NCBI GenBank assembly: GCA_944328445.1
Contig: CALVHO010000011.1
Coordinates: 1-62,409, forward strand
Source: an uncultured Clostridia bacterium
GTDB lineage: Bacteria > Bacillota > Clostridia > Christensenellales > Borkfalkiaceae
DNA: 62,409 bases
Direction of reading: 5' to 3'
In this document: positions 8,983 through 17,480 of the stretch, in pieces
How positions within the stretch are numbered: the stretch's first letter is position 1
Layout: each line of letters starts with the position of its first letter
The notes under the pieces: generated by a model
The model's input: only the letters and a program-made list of their open reading frames with translations
The model's database searches: none
Told to the model about the DNA's origin: nothing
Made by a program: the position numbers and the translations under genes

Positions 8983-10846
8983 GTTGCTCCTTTTGCGGCG
9001 CGCTTGTGCCCGCGGCTGCGGGCGGCGCGCCTTCCCGTTTTTGTTTTTGCCTTCTCTGTTCTTCGTGCGCGGCGATGTGCGCCTCGAAGCGGGCCTTTTC
9101 CGCCCCGCCGTACGCGCCCGAAAGCAAAAAGCGCGTATGTTCTTCGGCGTGGATTCCGTCGTCGTCGAAGGCGTCGACCTCCGCCGGCCCCGCGCAGAGG
9201 CGCAGATTTTCCTCCGCCGCCTTGGCGCGGTGCAGCGCGGCCAGGCCGCGGGTGCTGTCCAGCCCCGCAAACCCGAGGGCGTTGAGGATGCGCGAGCGCG
9301 TCTCCCCGTCCAACTTGCCGTCCTCGCCCGCCAACAGCCCCATGTTGTACAGCTCGTAGAGGAGTGAACGGCGCTTGGAGGGCGAATCGGCGGCGTCTCC
9401 GTCCGTCTCGAACACGACGTCGTCGCAGGTGAGTTCGCGGGCGGAAAAGCGCACGTCTCCCCGCCCCGCGCCCGCGGCGCGCAGGCACTGCGGCCCCGCC
9501 GCGCACGAGCGCATCAGCCGCAGGATGTGGCGGCCCACCTTTTTCATGGCGCGGCGGATGCTGTCCGTGGTCACGGCCAGGCGGGTATCGTCCTGGTCGA
9601 TGAGCAGTTGCAGCCCCACCGCGCTGGAAATGTTGGTGCGGTTCTGCGACGTCGAGCTGATCTCGCTGACGCCGCTGACGAGCACGAACTCGTCGAGCAG
9701 GCGCTCCTCCTCGTAGGAAAACTCGGCGGGCATCGCGTCGGCGCCGAGCATGCGCGGCGGTTCGCTGCCCTGGCGGTAGACGAGCACCTTGCCCGGCGCC
9801 AGCCCCTCTTCGAGCAGTTCGGCCGTGTCGACGGAGCCGTCCTCGACGGCCAGCACGCCCATGGTCAGGCGGTTCAGGAATTCGTGTTTGCGGTTTTTCA
9901 CGGCGTTGAACGCGCGCTGCACGGGGATCATGCGGTCGATGATGCTGCCGCCGAAGAAGGCGCCCGAAAACTCGACGGCGCACTGCTTGACGAAGGGATA
10001 GGTGCGGCCGCCGTTTTCGCCGTTGGCGTAGGGCAGCGCGCCGTCGTAGGCGAGCTTATCCCCCGCGACGATGGTCAGCCGCCCTTCGGGGAAGTCGGCG
10101 CAGGGCTTGCGGTAGTACTCGATGACCACCTCGCAGCCGTGCAGCACGTTGCGCGCCTCGCCGCCGCCCCCGCCCGCGTAGTTGGCCGCCTCCGAATAGG
10201 GCGCGAGCGAAAATTCGCCGATGTCCCGCCCCGCCACCTTCACGCCGTACAGCCGCTCGATCTCGTCGGCGGGCACCGCCTTGGCGTGCATGATGCTGGG
10301 CTGCTCCTCGATGCCCTCGCAGCCGAGGTTTTCGGGATAGAGCTCGAAGGGCGGGAGCGCGGCGATGCGCACCCCGCCCGCGCCGCCGCGGGCGGATGCG
10401 TCCCACAAGACCTTGTAAAAAGCGGTGCCGCACGTTTCGCTCCACACCGTGGCGCGGGAGACGGTCTCGTCGAAGGCGGTCTCTTCGCAGACGGCGCGCA
10501 GCACCTGCCCCGCGAGCTCGGCCGCGCGCAGGTCCTGTTCGCTGTTGGTGGCGGCGCGCACCGTCATCACGGGCCGCACCTGCGCCAGCTTGGCGCAGCG
10601 CGTGTCGATGGCGGGGGCGATGTGGTTGAACACGCGGCGGCACTGCCAGGCGTAGCGCGGCTGCTCCTCCTCGATCTCCCCGTCGGGCGCGATGCCGCAG
10701 TATTGGTTGCCCGCCAGGAAATTCATGTTCAGCTGCCAGCCCCGTTCGAGGCTGCGCCGCTCGCGCTGGCGGCGCAAAAATTCCTTGCGCACCTCCTCGG
10801 CGAGCTTCGCCGCCCGCGCGGACGGCTTTTCCGTTTGCCCGTTCAT
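8972..10846 (-). CDS. Phage portal protein
   Basis: The protein is 624 aa, a length typical of podovirus or P22-like portals. Recognisable segments are RGWQLNMNFLAGNQYCGI (about 35), the conserved WQCRRVFNHIAPAIDTRCAKL block (about 70), the wing region around RTYPFVKQCAVEFSGAFFGG, VQRAFNAVKNRKHEFLNR (about 310) and the long C-terminal crown. It forms the dodecameric DNA-entry ring at one capsid vertex and binds the terminase. The ATG at 10846 overlaps the stop of the upstream small gene (ATGA). The C-terminal tail ends in Lys/Gln/Glu-rich sequence. The family call is confident; the phage type is inferred. Confidence 0.85.
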   Translation of the reverse strand: MNGQTEKPSARAAKLAEEVRKEFLRRQRERRSLERGWQLNMNFLAGNQYCGIAPDGEIEEEQPRYAWQCRRVFNHIAPAIDTRCAKLAQVRPVMTVRAATNSEQDLRAAELAGQVLRAVCEETAFDETVSRATVWSETCGTAFYKVLWDASARGGAGGVRIAALPPFELYPENLGCEGIEEQPSIMHAKAVPADEIERLYGVKVAGRDIGEFSLAPYSEAANYAGGGGGEARNVLHGCEVVIEYYRKPCADFPEGRLTIVAGDKLAYDGALPYANGENGGRTYPFVKQCAVEFSGAFFGGSIIDRMIPVQRAFNAVKNRKHEFLNRLTMGVLAVEDGSVDTAELLEEGLAPGKVLVYRQGSEPPRMLGADAMPAEFSYEEERLLDEFVLVSGVSEISSTSQNRTNISSAVGLQLLIDQDDTRLAVTTDSIRRAMKKVGRHILRLMRSCAAGPQCLRAAGAGRGDVRFSARELTCDDVVFETDGDAADSPSKRRSLLYELYNMGLLAGEDGKLDGETRSRILNALGFAGLDSTRGLAALHRAKAAEENLRLCAGPAEVDAFDDDGIHAEEHTRFLLSGAYGGAEKARFEAHIAAHEEQRRQKQKREGAPPAAAGTSAPQKEQHEG

Positions 10847-11103
10847 GCCTTGTCCTCCTTCAACAGCTGCAAGAGCCGCTTTTTTTCGGCCGCCAGGGCC
10901 TCGTCGCTCATCTTTTCCAGCGGTTCCTCCCGTTCCAGCAGCAGTTTGGCCGCCGAAATGTCGGGCGGGACCTCCTTTTTCGTCACCCGCCGCCGCACCA
11001 GCGTCTCCTCGCCGTCCTGCACCGCGTACTCCTCGACGATCTCGTCCGTCGCGTAGCCCACGGCGCGGCGGTGCAGCGCGTCCACAACACTCGTTCCGCT
11101 CAT
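10843..11103 (-). CDS. Small protein resembling the C-terminus of terminase small subunits
   Basis: This 86-aa protein starts at the ATG at 11103 behind GGAGGG. Its pattern VVDALHRRAVGYATDEIVEE followed by RRVTKKEVPPDISAAKLLLE closely resembles the C-terminal part of phage terminase small subunits, which usually read LxxRAxGY...VxKxxPPDxxAxxFwL. The usual N-terminal DNA-binding helix-turn-helix is absent. It lies between TerL and portal rather than before TerL. It may be a reduced TerS or a linker protein. Its stop overlaps the portal start. Confidence 0.6.
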   Translation of the reverse strand: MSGTSVVDALHRRAVGYATDEIVEEYAVQDGEETLVRRRVTKKEVPPDISAAKLLLEREEPLEKMSDEALAAEKKRLLQLLKEDKA

Positions 11104-11202
11104 GTTCCCTCCTTGTCTTGCGCCCGCCGTTCCGTTTTTGGCGGCACGTATCTCTTTTTTTGAAACCACCCCTTCCCTTGCCGCCCCGCCGCAGGGCGCC
11201 CG

Positions 11203-12636
11203 TCACGCGGGCGGGCCCCGCCGCGCGCGGCGCATGAGGCGGGCCTTGTCCTTCTGCACGGGGGTGAGTACGGGCGCGGGCGGTTCGGCGCGCGGCTTGG
11301 TCATCAGGTAATAGCGCAGCTCGTCCAGGGCGTGGTCGTCCTTCTTTTTGGGGAGGTCTCCCTCCCCCCAGAAGTAGCCCTTGATCTCGCGGATGAGGTT
11401 CACGCAATTTTCAAAGATGTACAGCCGCGGCTTCCCGCCCGCGCCGATCAGGTATTCCTTGACCCGCGCGATGCCCGCGAACATCTCCTTGTTGACGCGC
11501 GCGTTGACGAGGATGCCGCGCTCGGAAAACAGCTCGCTCACGCTCTTGACGGAGGCGAGGGTGCGCTGCCCCGCGGCGGGGTCGATCAGCGCCCGCAGCC
11601 GCCCCTGCCCGTCGGTGTGCCAGCCGACGGCGCGGGAGATCTCCCAAATTTTGCGGGCGTGGTGGTCGATGTCCTTGCCCGCCTCGTAGTGCTCGGCCAC
11701 CACGTACACGTTGCCGTCGTAATCGGCGCAGTACCAGTGCGCCGAGAGCGGGTTGCGCAGGCCCGGGTCGATGGAGATGGTGTCCTGCCACGCGGGCGGC
11801 AGGGCGAAGGGCGGGATGACGTGCACGCGCTCGTCGAACTCGGGATACACCAACCCCTCCCCCGTACAGAACCGCCCCCGCCGCCGCGATTCGAGGGTGC
11901 GCTCGTCCAGCGTGCTCTCCAACAGCGCGATCTCCTTTTTGGGCAGGAAGGGGTTGTCCTCCCATTCCATGAACTCGTACCACACCTCGGGGTCGCCGCG
12001 CGCGTTCATGTAGATCTCGTCGTAGAGGAAGGTGCGCCCTTTGAGCGGGGTCATGGTCCCGAACAGCTCGCCCGCGCGGTCCAAAAGGCGCATGCGGCAC
12101 TCGTCGTACACGTCTTTGGGCGGTTCCTCGTCGAACCAAACAAAGTCGAGGGAGGCGCCCTGGAATTTTTCGCGGCCCTGGTCGCAGGTCTTGAAGCCGA
12201 TGACCGAAACGCCCCCGAACACGTTTTTGACGCGGATCTGGTCGATGACGCCCGCGGGCGAGCCCTTGCGCCCCGCGAGCATGGTCACGTCCTCGATCCA
12301 GGCGGGGTCGAGGTAGCGCAGCACGGCGCGCTGGGCCACGTCTCTTTGGACCTGCTGGGAGAGCGATACCACCCACCCGAACACGTCCGCGCGGTTTTTG
12401 CGGTAGGGATGGATGCCGCGGGCCAGGTACACGCACTCGGCGGCGCCGCATTCCGTTTTGCCGCTGCGGTTGCCGCCGAACACCCAGCGGTTGCGCTTTT
12501 TGCATTTGTGGAAGGCGATCTGTTTTTTGTGGACTTTGCGCCCCTTGTTGTAGTGCGCCAGCGCCCCGCCCGCGGCGCGGCGCGCCTCCTCACGCTCGAC
12601 GGCGAGCAGGCGCAGCACGATCTCTCTTTCCCGCAT
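11203..12636 (-). CDS. terL: Phage terminase large subunit
   Basis: This is a 477-aa DNA-packaging motor. The Walker A box is GGNRSGKTEC (about 54). The Walker B box is DFVWFDEEPP (about 170), followed by the coupling motif TMTPLKG (about 195). The nuclease domain shows DPGLRNPLSAHW (about 292) with a metal-binding aspartate, and later Asp-rich segments (EHYEAGKDIDHHARKIWEI). All motifs are intact, so ATPase and nuclease activity are plausible. The protein docks on the portal encoded two genes downstream. The ATG is at 12636. It is the first gene of the leftward cassette. No separate full-length terS was seen upstream. Confidence 0.9.
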   Translation of the reverse strand: MREREIVLRLLAVEREEARRAAGGALAHYNKGRKVHKKQIAFHKCKKRNRWVFGGNRSGKTECGAAECVYLARGIHPYRKNRADVFGWVVSLSQQVQRDVAQRAVLRYLDPAWIEDVTMLAGRKGSPAGVIDQIRVKNVFGGVSVIGFKTCDQGREKFQGASLDFVWFDEEPPKDVYDECRMRLLDRAGELFGTMTPLKGRTFLYDEIYMNARGDPEVWYEFMEWEDNPFLPKKEIALLESTLDERTLESRRRGRFCTGEGLVYPEFDERVHVIPPFALPPAWQDTISIDPGLRNPLSAHWYCADYDGNVYVVAEHYEAGKDIDHHARKIWEISRAVGWHTDGQGRLRALIDPAAGQRTLASVKSVSELFSERGILVNARVNKEMFAGIARVKEYLIGAGGKPRLYIFENCVNLIREIKGYFWGEGDLPKKKDDHALDELRYYLMTKPRAEPPAPVLTPVQKDKARLMRRARRGPPA

Positions 12637-12726
12637 GTGACAAAATTTGTGAAAATACCCCCGCTTTTTCCCCGCTTTGCGCCCGCCCTTGCTTTACAAT
12701 GAAAAGCACACGCAAGGAGGCACCCC

Positions 12727-13560
12727 ATGAACAGACCTTCCGCTCCCCTCCCGCCGCCCGCGCGGGATACGGAAACGCGCCCCGTTTGCCCGCCCGCGCG
12801 CGGCGCAAAAGCGCGCCGCCCCGCCCGGCGTTTCGCCCCGGCACCGCCCGCCCTGCTCTTTGCCATCGCACTGGCAGCCGCCCTGTTCTTTGCCCTCGCG
12901 CCCGCGGTGCGCGTTCATGCAGAGGAAAGCGCCCCCGAAGGAGACGCCCTCCCCGCCTACGCGCGCGTCACGCAGGAGGGCACCTGGCTGTACGCCGCCG
13001 CCGACGGGAACACGGGGCTCTTCATCCTGCCAGTGACCTACTTCGTGCGCGTGACGGGGCGGGCGGACGGCTACTATTCGGTGCAGTACCTCGAAGGCAC
13101 CGCGGGCCGCACCGCCGTGGCGGGCTGGTGCCGCGCGGAGGAGGTGACGCCCGTCGACTACACCCCCGAAACGCCATTTTTGTACTACGACGTCGACGTC
13201 ACCTACCGCGCGGGCGAAGGCCTGCCCGAGGGGTTTTTGGACGACTACACCGTGCAGGCGGCCTTTTACGGGCTGTTCCTGTACGGCTCTTCCACCTATT
13301 ATTACGTGGAACTGGACGGCGCCTTCGGGTACGTGCCCGCGGCGGCCTGCTCCGCCCTCGCCTACCCGCCCAACACCGAACACGCCGAGGCGGAAACGCC
13401 CGCAGACGGCTCCTCCGCGCCCGCGGCCGAGGGCGGCTGCGCGGCCGTGAACATCGTGCTCGCCTGCGCCCTCTGCGTGGCGGCGCTGGGGGCGGTGTAC
13501 TTCCTGTTCCGCCCCCGCCGCAAAAAGCCGCCCGAGGAAGAACAGGGCTACGGGCTGTGA
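12727..13560 (+). CDS. Secreted, C-terminally anchored protein with SH3-like segment
   Basis: The protein is 277 aa with an Arg/Pro-rich N-terminus, a hydrophobic signal/anchor at about 38-60 (LLFAIALAAALFFALAPAV), and an extracytoplasmic beta-rich domain. That domain starts YARVTQEGTWLYAAADGNTG and includes YYSVQYLEGTAGRTAVAGWC, typical of SH3b-like wall-binding modules. A second domain (YYYVELDGAFGYVPAAAC) and an Ala/Glu linker lead to a C-terminal transmembrane helix (about 240-258) with a basic tail. The same topology (SH3-like end domain, C-terminal helix, short charged tail) is found in the protein at 14629-17322. AAGGAGG precedes the ATG. The function is unknown; a cell-wall sensor or linker is possible. 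Confidence 0.75.
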   Translation: MNRPSAPLPPPARDTETRPVCPPARGAKARRPARRFAPAPPALLFAIALAAALFFALAPAVRVHAEESAPEGDALPAYARVTQEGTWLYAAADGNTGLFILPVTYFVRVTGRADGYYSVQYLEGTAGRTAVAGWCRAEEVTPVDYTPETPFLYYDVDVTYRAGEGLPEGFLDDYTVQAAFYGLFLYGSSTYYYVELDGAFGYVPAAACSALAYPPNTEHAEAETPADGSSAPAAEGGCAAVNIVLACALCVAALGAVYFLFRPRRKKPPEEEQGYGL

Positions 13561-13666
13561 ACGCGCCCCCTTGCGAAGGATCCCGCGGCCTTCCGCCGCG
13601 CAAAAGCGGCGAAGCGGGCGCGGCGGCCGCACACCCTCTTGCGAAGGCGCAATGCGCAAGGCAGGT

Positions 13667-14179
13667 TCATGCCTTTTTGCGAAGGTGCAAAGCGCGGGCA
13701 GCGCGCTTGTCGACGAGGGCGCCGCGGCGGGCGCGCAGGCAGCGCAGCGCGGAGGCGAAAAAGGGCAGCCCCGCCAGGTTGGCGGCAAACCACGCCTCGG
13801 TCAGCCCCGCGCGCAAAAACAGCGCGTTGACCCGCCGCGCCAGCCGCTCCTGCTTGCGGTAGTAGGTGCGCAGCGAACAGCGCAGCCCCGTGCCCGCAAA
13901 CTCCCCTTCCAGGTTCGGTTTGCGGCGGAAATATTTGTATTCGAGCAGGTAGCGCTCCTCTTCGGTGAGCGCGGCCGCCACTTCCTCGACGGCCGCCTTC
14001 ACGGCCAGAAAACAGTCGCGCATGTGCAGGTAGGCGAGCAGCCGTTCGGCGCAGCGCTCGGCGCATTCCCGGCCCGAAACGGAGGCCAGCGCCTTGGCCT
14101 CCACCACTTCGCCGATGTCCTCGGCCGCCCGCCCGAGCCGCGGGTACAAAAACAAGATCAATTCCTGGTATTCCTTCAC
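13667..14179 (-). CDS. Small phage-type regulator-like protein (sigma region 4-like/ArpU-like?)
   Basis: This protein is 170 aa, and its GTG start (14179) has a strong GGAGGAGGAAA site; upstream extensions do not. After two helical segments (YQELILFLYPRLGRAAEDIG and ERCAERLLAYLHMRDCFLAV) comes LTEEERYLLEYKYFRRKP followed by SLRTYYRKQERLARRVN. That is a helix-turn-helix-like layout seen in phage late regulators (ArpU, RinA, sigma-70 region 4 relatives). The C-terminus is basic. It lies near the capsid cassette and may have regulated it; this is inference. A LexA-like box lies about 260 bp upstream. Confidence 0.55.
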   Translation of the reverse strand: MKEYQELILFLYPRLGRAAEDIGEVVEAKALASVSGRECAERCAERLLAYLHMRDCFLAVKAAVEEVAAALTEEERYLLEYKYFRRKPNLEGEFAGTGLRCSLRTYYRKQERLARRVNALFLRAGLTEAWFAANLAGLPFFASALRCLRARRGALVDKRAARALHLRKKA

Positions 14180-14436
14180 GCGCGTTTCCTCCTCCGCGGG
14201 CCGCCCGCCCGCTCGCGGCCGCAGCCGACCCTCTCTCACTGTTTTTTGCACCGCCGCGGCACTCCCCCGTTCCGCGCCCGCCGCGTTGCCCCGCCGCCCG
14301 CCGCTTGCGGCTTGCGTTCCCGCCGTCTGCGGCCTTGAAGGCAGCACAAGGCTTTGTTGCCCTTTTCCGCCCCCGCGGCGCACCTTCATTATCGCACGGA
14401 ACGGCGGCGTTTGCACGCATAGGTGCCACAAAAATA

Positions 14437-14450
14437 CAAACATATGTTCG
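14437..14450. promoter_or_regulatory. LexA/SOS-box-like palindrome
   Basis: CAAACATATGTTCG matches the Firmicutes LexA consensus CGAACATATGTTCG at all but one position (AAC-N4-GTT core at 14439-14448). It lies between the leftward regulator-like gene and the rightward 14629 gene, just downstream of a leftward TATACT (14467-14462). Related AACAAATGTT boxes occur at 48991-49000 and 50093-50102. Confidence 0.45.
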
Positions 14451-14474
14451 TATTTTCTTTCAGTATACACCATG

Positions 14475-14501
14475 AAACAGGCATACGTTTGCCTGTTTTT
14501 T
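14475..14501 (+). terminator. Short hairpin with T-run
   Basis: AAACAGGCA pairs with TGCCTGTTT (loop TACGTT) and continues into a T-run on the plus strand. No plus-strand gene lies directly upstream, so it either stops leakage into the 14554 promoter or is a chance structure. The rest of 14180-14628 holds only the LexA-like box and the promoter below. Confidence 0.5.
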
Positions 14502-14553
14502 CATTTTTATGGCAGGAAAAAAGCGCCCGTCTGCCGAAAAACAAAAAAATATG

Positions 14554-14582
14554 TCGACAAACGCGCGCGCGTGTGCTATAAT
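14554..14582 (+). promoter_or_regulatory. Sigma-A promoter of the 14629 gene
   Basis: TCGACA (14554-14559) and TATAAT (14577-14582) are spaced by 17 bp, with a CG-alternating spacer. The ATG lies 47 bp downstream. Confidence 0.75.
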
Positions 14583-14628
14583 GGGGGCACTATCCGGAAG
14601 ACGGCCGCGGGCGGCCGAAGAGGCGGCA

Positions 14629-17322
14629 ATGAAATTTTTGCGAAGGCTTACGATCTTATTCCTGGCGGCGGTGCTTGCGGCCGCCTCTTTTGCGACGGTT
14701 TTTGCCGCGGCCGACGGCGCGGGTGCGACCGCCGCCCCTTCCGCGGCCCCTTCCGACGGCGGCGCGGACGGAGACGCCTCCGCCCCGCAGACGGGCACGG
14801 AGGATGAAGCAGAACTTTCCCTGCTGCTGCCCGCAAGCTACGAACAGTATTTGGAGCTGGAAGACCCCTCCGACTTTGCAATCAATGAAGATTATATCGC
14901 CATTGCCGATGATCCTCAGAGCGGCAATTCCCTTATCTATATCTATGACCGCAATGCCCCGTCCGCAGGGTATCGCGTCTACAAGCACAGCTCCGAAGAT
15001 AGGCTTTCTCCCCTGCAGCTGTACAGTTACGGAAACGAAACACATTTATATTTTGTGACTGGCGGCCAGGAAACGTATATCTATCACATCGCGCTCAATA
15101 GTGCAGGCACTTACACGGCCACGCAGACGGAAATATCCTGCGCTTCTTTTCTCATTAACGGTGGATATCTCTATTATTCGACGGTCACGGTCGGACAAAA
15201 CTCCATCATGCGCAGGCAGATGAGCGGGTTCGATTTTACGGGCGCCCCAGAGAAAATTGACCTTTCCGGCATCAACATAAGCAGCATGGGCGTCACCGCC
15301 CCCTGTTTTTTCGCGGGAAACAACAAAGTATATTTTTCCCTCAACAGTGACATCTGTTCGGTCAGCGCTTCTTCCGTAGTGGCTGTTTCTGACTGGTCAT
15401 TACGCAATCCCGTGCAAAGTTTTGCCGTGTTCGGAAATGAAGTATATTTTTCCGGCACGGGCAACACCGAACCCCTTTCCGTCTATTCAAACGGTACCGA
15501 GCAGCCCGTAAAGAGGAACGACAGCGACGTGCTGGCCGTTTCTTCCTTGCACATTTTCGGCGACACCCTCTACATGATCTGCGGCAGCAATGTGCAAACA
15601 TACGACCCCGTAAAAAGAGCTTTCGGCGATTACGAGATCGGCAAATACTCGATCAGCGACGCGCGCCTCGGCGGCAATGCCCAAATTTCCGCCTTCGGAG
15701 GCCGCATGACGATCGCCGACGAAAAAAACAAGCGTATCAGCATTTACACTTCGCGATCCGACAGTTACGCATTGTGGGATCTCAATTATACCCCGTCCTC
15801 TATATGCGCGGGACAAAACGATTTTTTGGTTGCAGACAACGCCGCCGGCGAACTGCATGTTTACAGTTACGACTTCCAAAAAACTTCCACCCTGCCTTTG
15901 GGCAGTGACGTAGACGTGGTAGACATCGCCTACTCTTTCGGTCGTTATTACCTGCTTACCGACTCGGCGGGACACGGAGCGATCGTCGCGCCGACACAAG
16001 ACGGCTATACCTGTACCCCTGCATCATTTTCGAGCAGCTACATGCACATTGCCGCAGACTTTTTCGGACGATTGTATGTGATGAATGGCGTCGGCGCCGT
16101 ATATCCCGTTGACGAAGATAATTTCCTCTCTGGCACCATTGGAGAAAGCCTGTATTCCTTCGGCAACGGCGCCATCGACCTCGCCGTCGACTATACCAGC
16201 GCGCTGTATGCAGTCACATCCGATACCGCGATTGCTGACAAAGACGGCACAAGCACCGAGCACCCCCTCACGGAGGCGCTCAAAGCTCTTGTCTATTCAA
16301 ACGATACCCCCCTGCCGCTTTCCCTGACATACGACGTGATCACGGGCGATTGTTACATGCTCGGCGATGGTTTTATCGCCAAAATGAACGGTCTGAACGG
16401 CGCCTCCCTCCAAACCCTCCCCGCGGAGGGGACGCATGCCGCGCTCACGGGCGGGGCGGCGGACGCGGACGGCCTGCTCGTCGAAGTGCCCGCGCAGTCG
16501 GTGCTGCTGGACCTCACGGAGGCAGAGATCGGCGCGGACGCGCAGTTCCTGCCCTATAAAACGTACGAACGCACGGACGCCGCGCGCACGGGCGTCAAGG
16601 TGTGCGAGACGTCGGCGGGCACGGTGGTGGCCTTCTTCCGCTACGCGCCCGCGCAGGACGGCAACAGCTACACGCCCGAACGCGATCACAGCCTCGCCCT
16701 CGTGCTCGGCGGCGTGACCGGGCCCGCGGGCGGTTTGCAGGCGGAAACGCCTTTTTCCGCCCACAACACGAGCGACGTGTACCTCTACCGCTTCCCCTCC
16801 ATGCACCTCGGCAACGGGGACAACGCGGCCGCGGGCGTCGCCCGCCTGCCCCGCGGAACGGCCTTCACCGTGCACGGGTACGTGCGCGGCGCCGCAGGCG
16901 GCGAAGGCGGCTGGGGGCTGGATTCCGATTACGCTTACGTGACCGTGAACGCCACGGGCCAAAAGGGCTACATCCCCGTCAGCTACCTCGCCGAAGGCGG
17001 GGTGAGCGGCGGCGCCACGGAGTTCGTGTACCGCACCGTGGACCGCGGCGAGAGCATCACCCTCTTTGCGGGCAGCGAGAGCATCACCTTGGCCGGCCGC
17101 GAACGGGTGAAGATGTACGGCGTGCCCGACGATGAGGGCAACGTGTACGTCACCTACACCGACGCCGACGGCAAGGTATGGGCGGGCAACGTGCCCGAAA
17201 ACTGCCTGTACGAGGCACCCGCCTCGGCCACGGCCGTGCTGGTGGCCGTGCTCGCGGTGGCGGCCGTCATCCTCGTCAGCGTGTGCTACCTGCTGCTGCG
17301 CCGCCAGCCCGCCCTCGACTGA
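14629..17322 (+). CDS. Large secreted, membrane-anchored beta-propeller-like protein with SH3-like end
   Basis: The product is 897 aa. A cleavable-looking signal peptide (RRLTILFLAAVLAAASFATV) comes first. An acidic linker is followed by about 550 residues of repeated beta motifs resembling propeller blades (NEDYIAIADDPQSGNSLIYI, GNETHLYFVTGGQETYIYHI, NKRISIYTSRSDSYALWDL, GELHVYSYDFQ). A C-terminal region (about 700-860) contains two SH3b-like stretches (AYVTVNATGQKGYIPVSYL and VYVTYTDADGKVWAGNVPEN). A C-terminal helix (about 865-888) and a short basic tail follow. Base composition drops visibly between about 14870 and 16385, while both ends are GC-rich, suggesting a replaced central domain. 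The ligand and function are unknown. Confidence 0.8.
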   Translation: MKFLRRLTILFLAAVLAAASFATVFAAADGAGATAAPSAAPSDGGADGDASAPQTGTEDEAELSLLLPASYEQYLELEDPSDFAINEDYIAIADDPQSGNSLIYIYDRNAPSAGYRVYKHSSEDRLSPLQLYSYGNETHLYFVTGGQETYIYHIALNSAGTYTATQTEISCASFLINGGYLYYSTVTVGQNSIMRRQMSGFDFTGAPEKIDLSGINISSMGVTAPCFFAGNNKVYFSLNSDICSVSASSVVAVSDWSLRNPVQSFAVFGNEVYFSGTGNTEPLSVYSNGTEQPVKRNDSDVLAVSSLHIFGDTLYMICGSNVQTYDPVKRAFGDYEIGKYSISDARLGGNAQISAFGGRMTIADEKNKRISIYTSRSDSYALWDLNYTPSSICAGQNDFLVADNAAGELHVYSYDFQKTSTLPLGSDVDVVDIAYSFGRYYLLTDSAGHGAIVAPTQDGYTCTPASFSSSYMHIAADFFGRLYVMNGVGAVYPVDEDNFLSGTIGESLYSFGNGAIDLAVDYTSALYAVTSDTAIADKDGTSTEHPLTEALKALVYSNDTPLPLSLTYDVITGDCYMLGDGFIAKMNGLNGASLQTLPAEGTHAALTGGAADADGLLVEVPAQSVLLDLTEAEIGADAQFLPYKTYERTDAARTGVKVCETSAGTVVAFFRYAPAQDGNSYTPERDHSLALVLGGVTGPAGGLQAETPFSAHNTSDVYLYRFPSMHLGNGDNAAAGVARLPRGTAFTVHGYVRGAAGGEGGWGLDSDYAYVTVNATGQKGYIPVSYLAEGGVSGGATEFVYRTVDRGESITLFAGSESITLAGRERVKMYGVPDDEGNVYVTYTDADGKVWAGNVPENCLYEAPASATAVLVAVLAVAAVILVSVCYLLLRRQPALD

Positions 17323-17379
17323 CGCCCGAGGCGGAAAAACGCAGGAACAAAACAGCGCACAAAACGCCAAGACAATGCG

Positions 17380-17418
17380 GCGCCCCCGCGGAACTTTCGT
17401 TCCGCGGGGGCGCTTTTT
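17380..17418 (+). terminator. Terminator of the 14629 gene
   Basis: A perfect 15-bp stem (GCGCCCCCGCGGAAC and its complement, loop TTTC) followed by T5. Confidence 0.9.
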
Positions 17419-17480
17419 GCCGTGAAAAACTTGCGGTCCGCTGCGGCCGCCGAAAAGGCGGGCGCGCGCTCATTTCCTTT

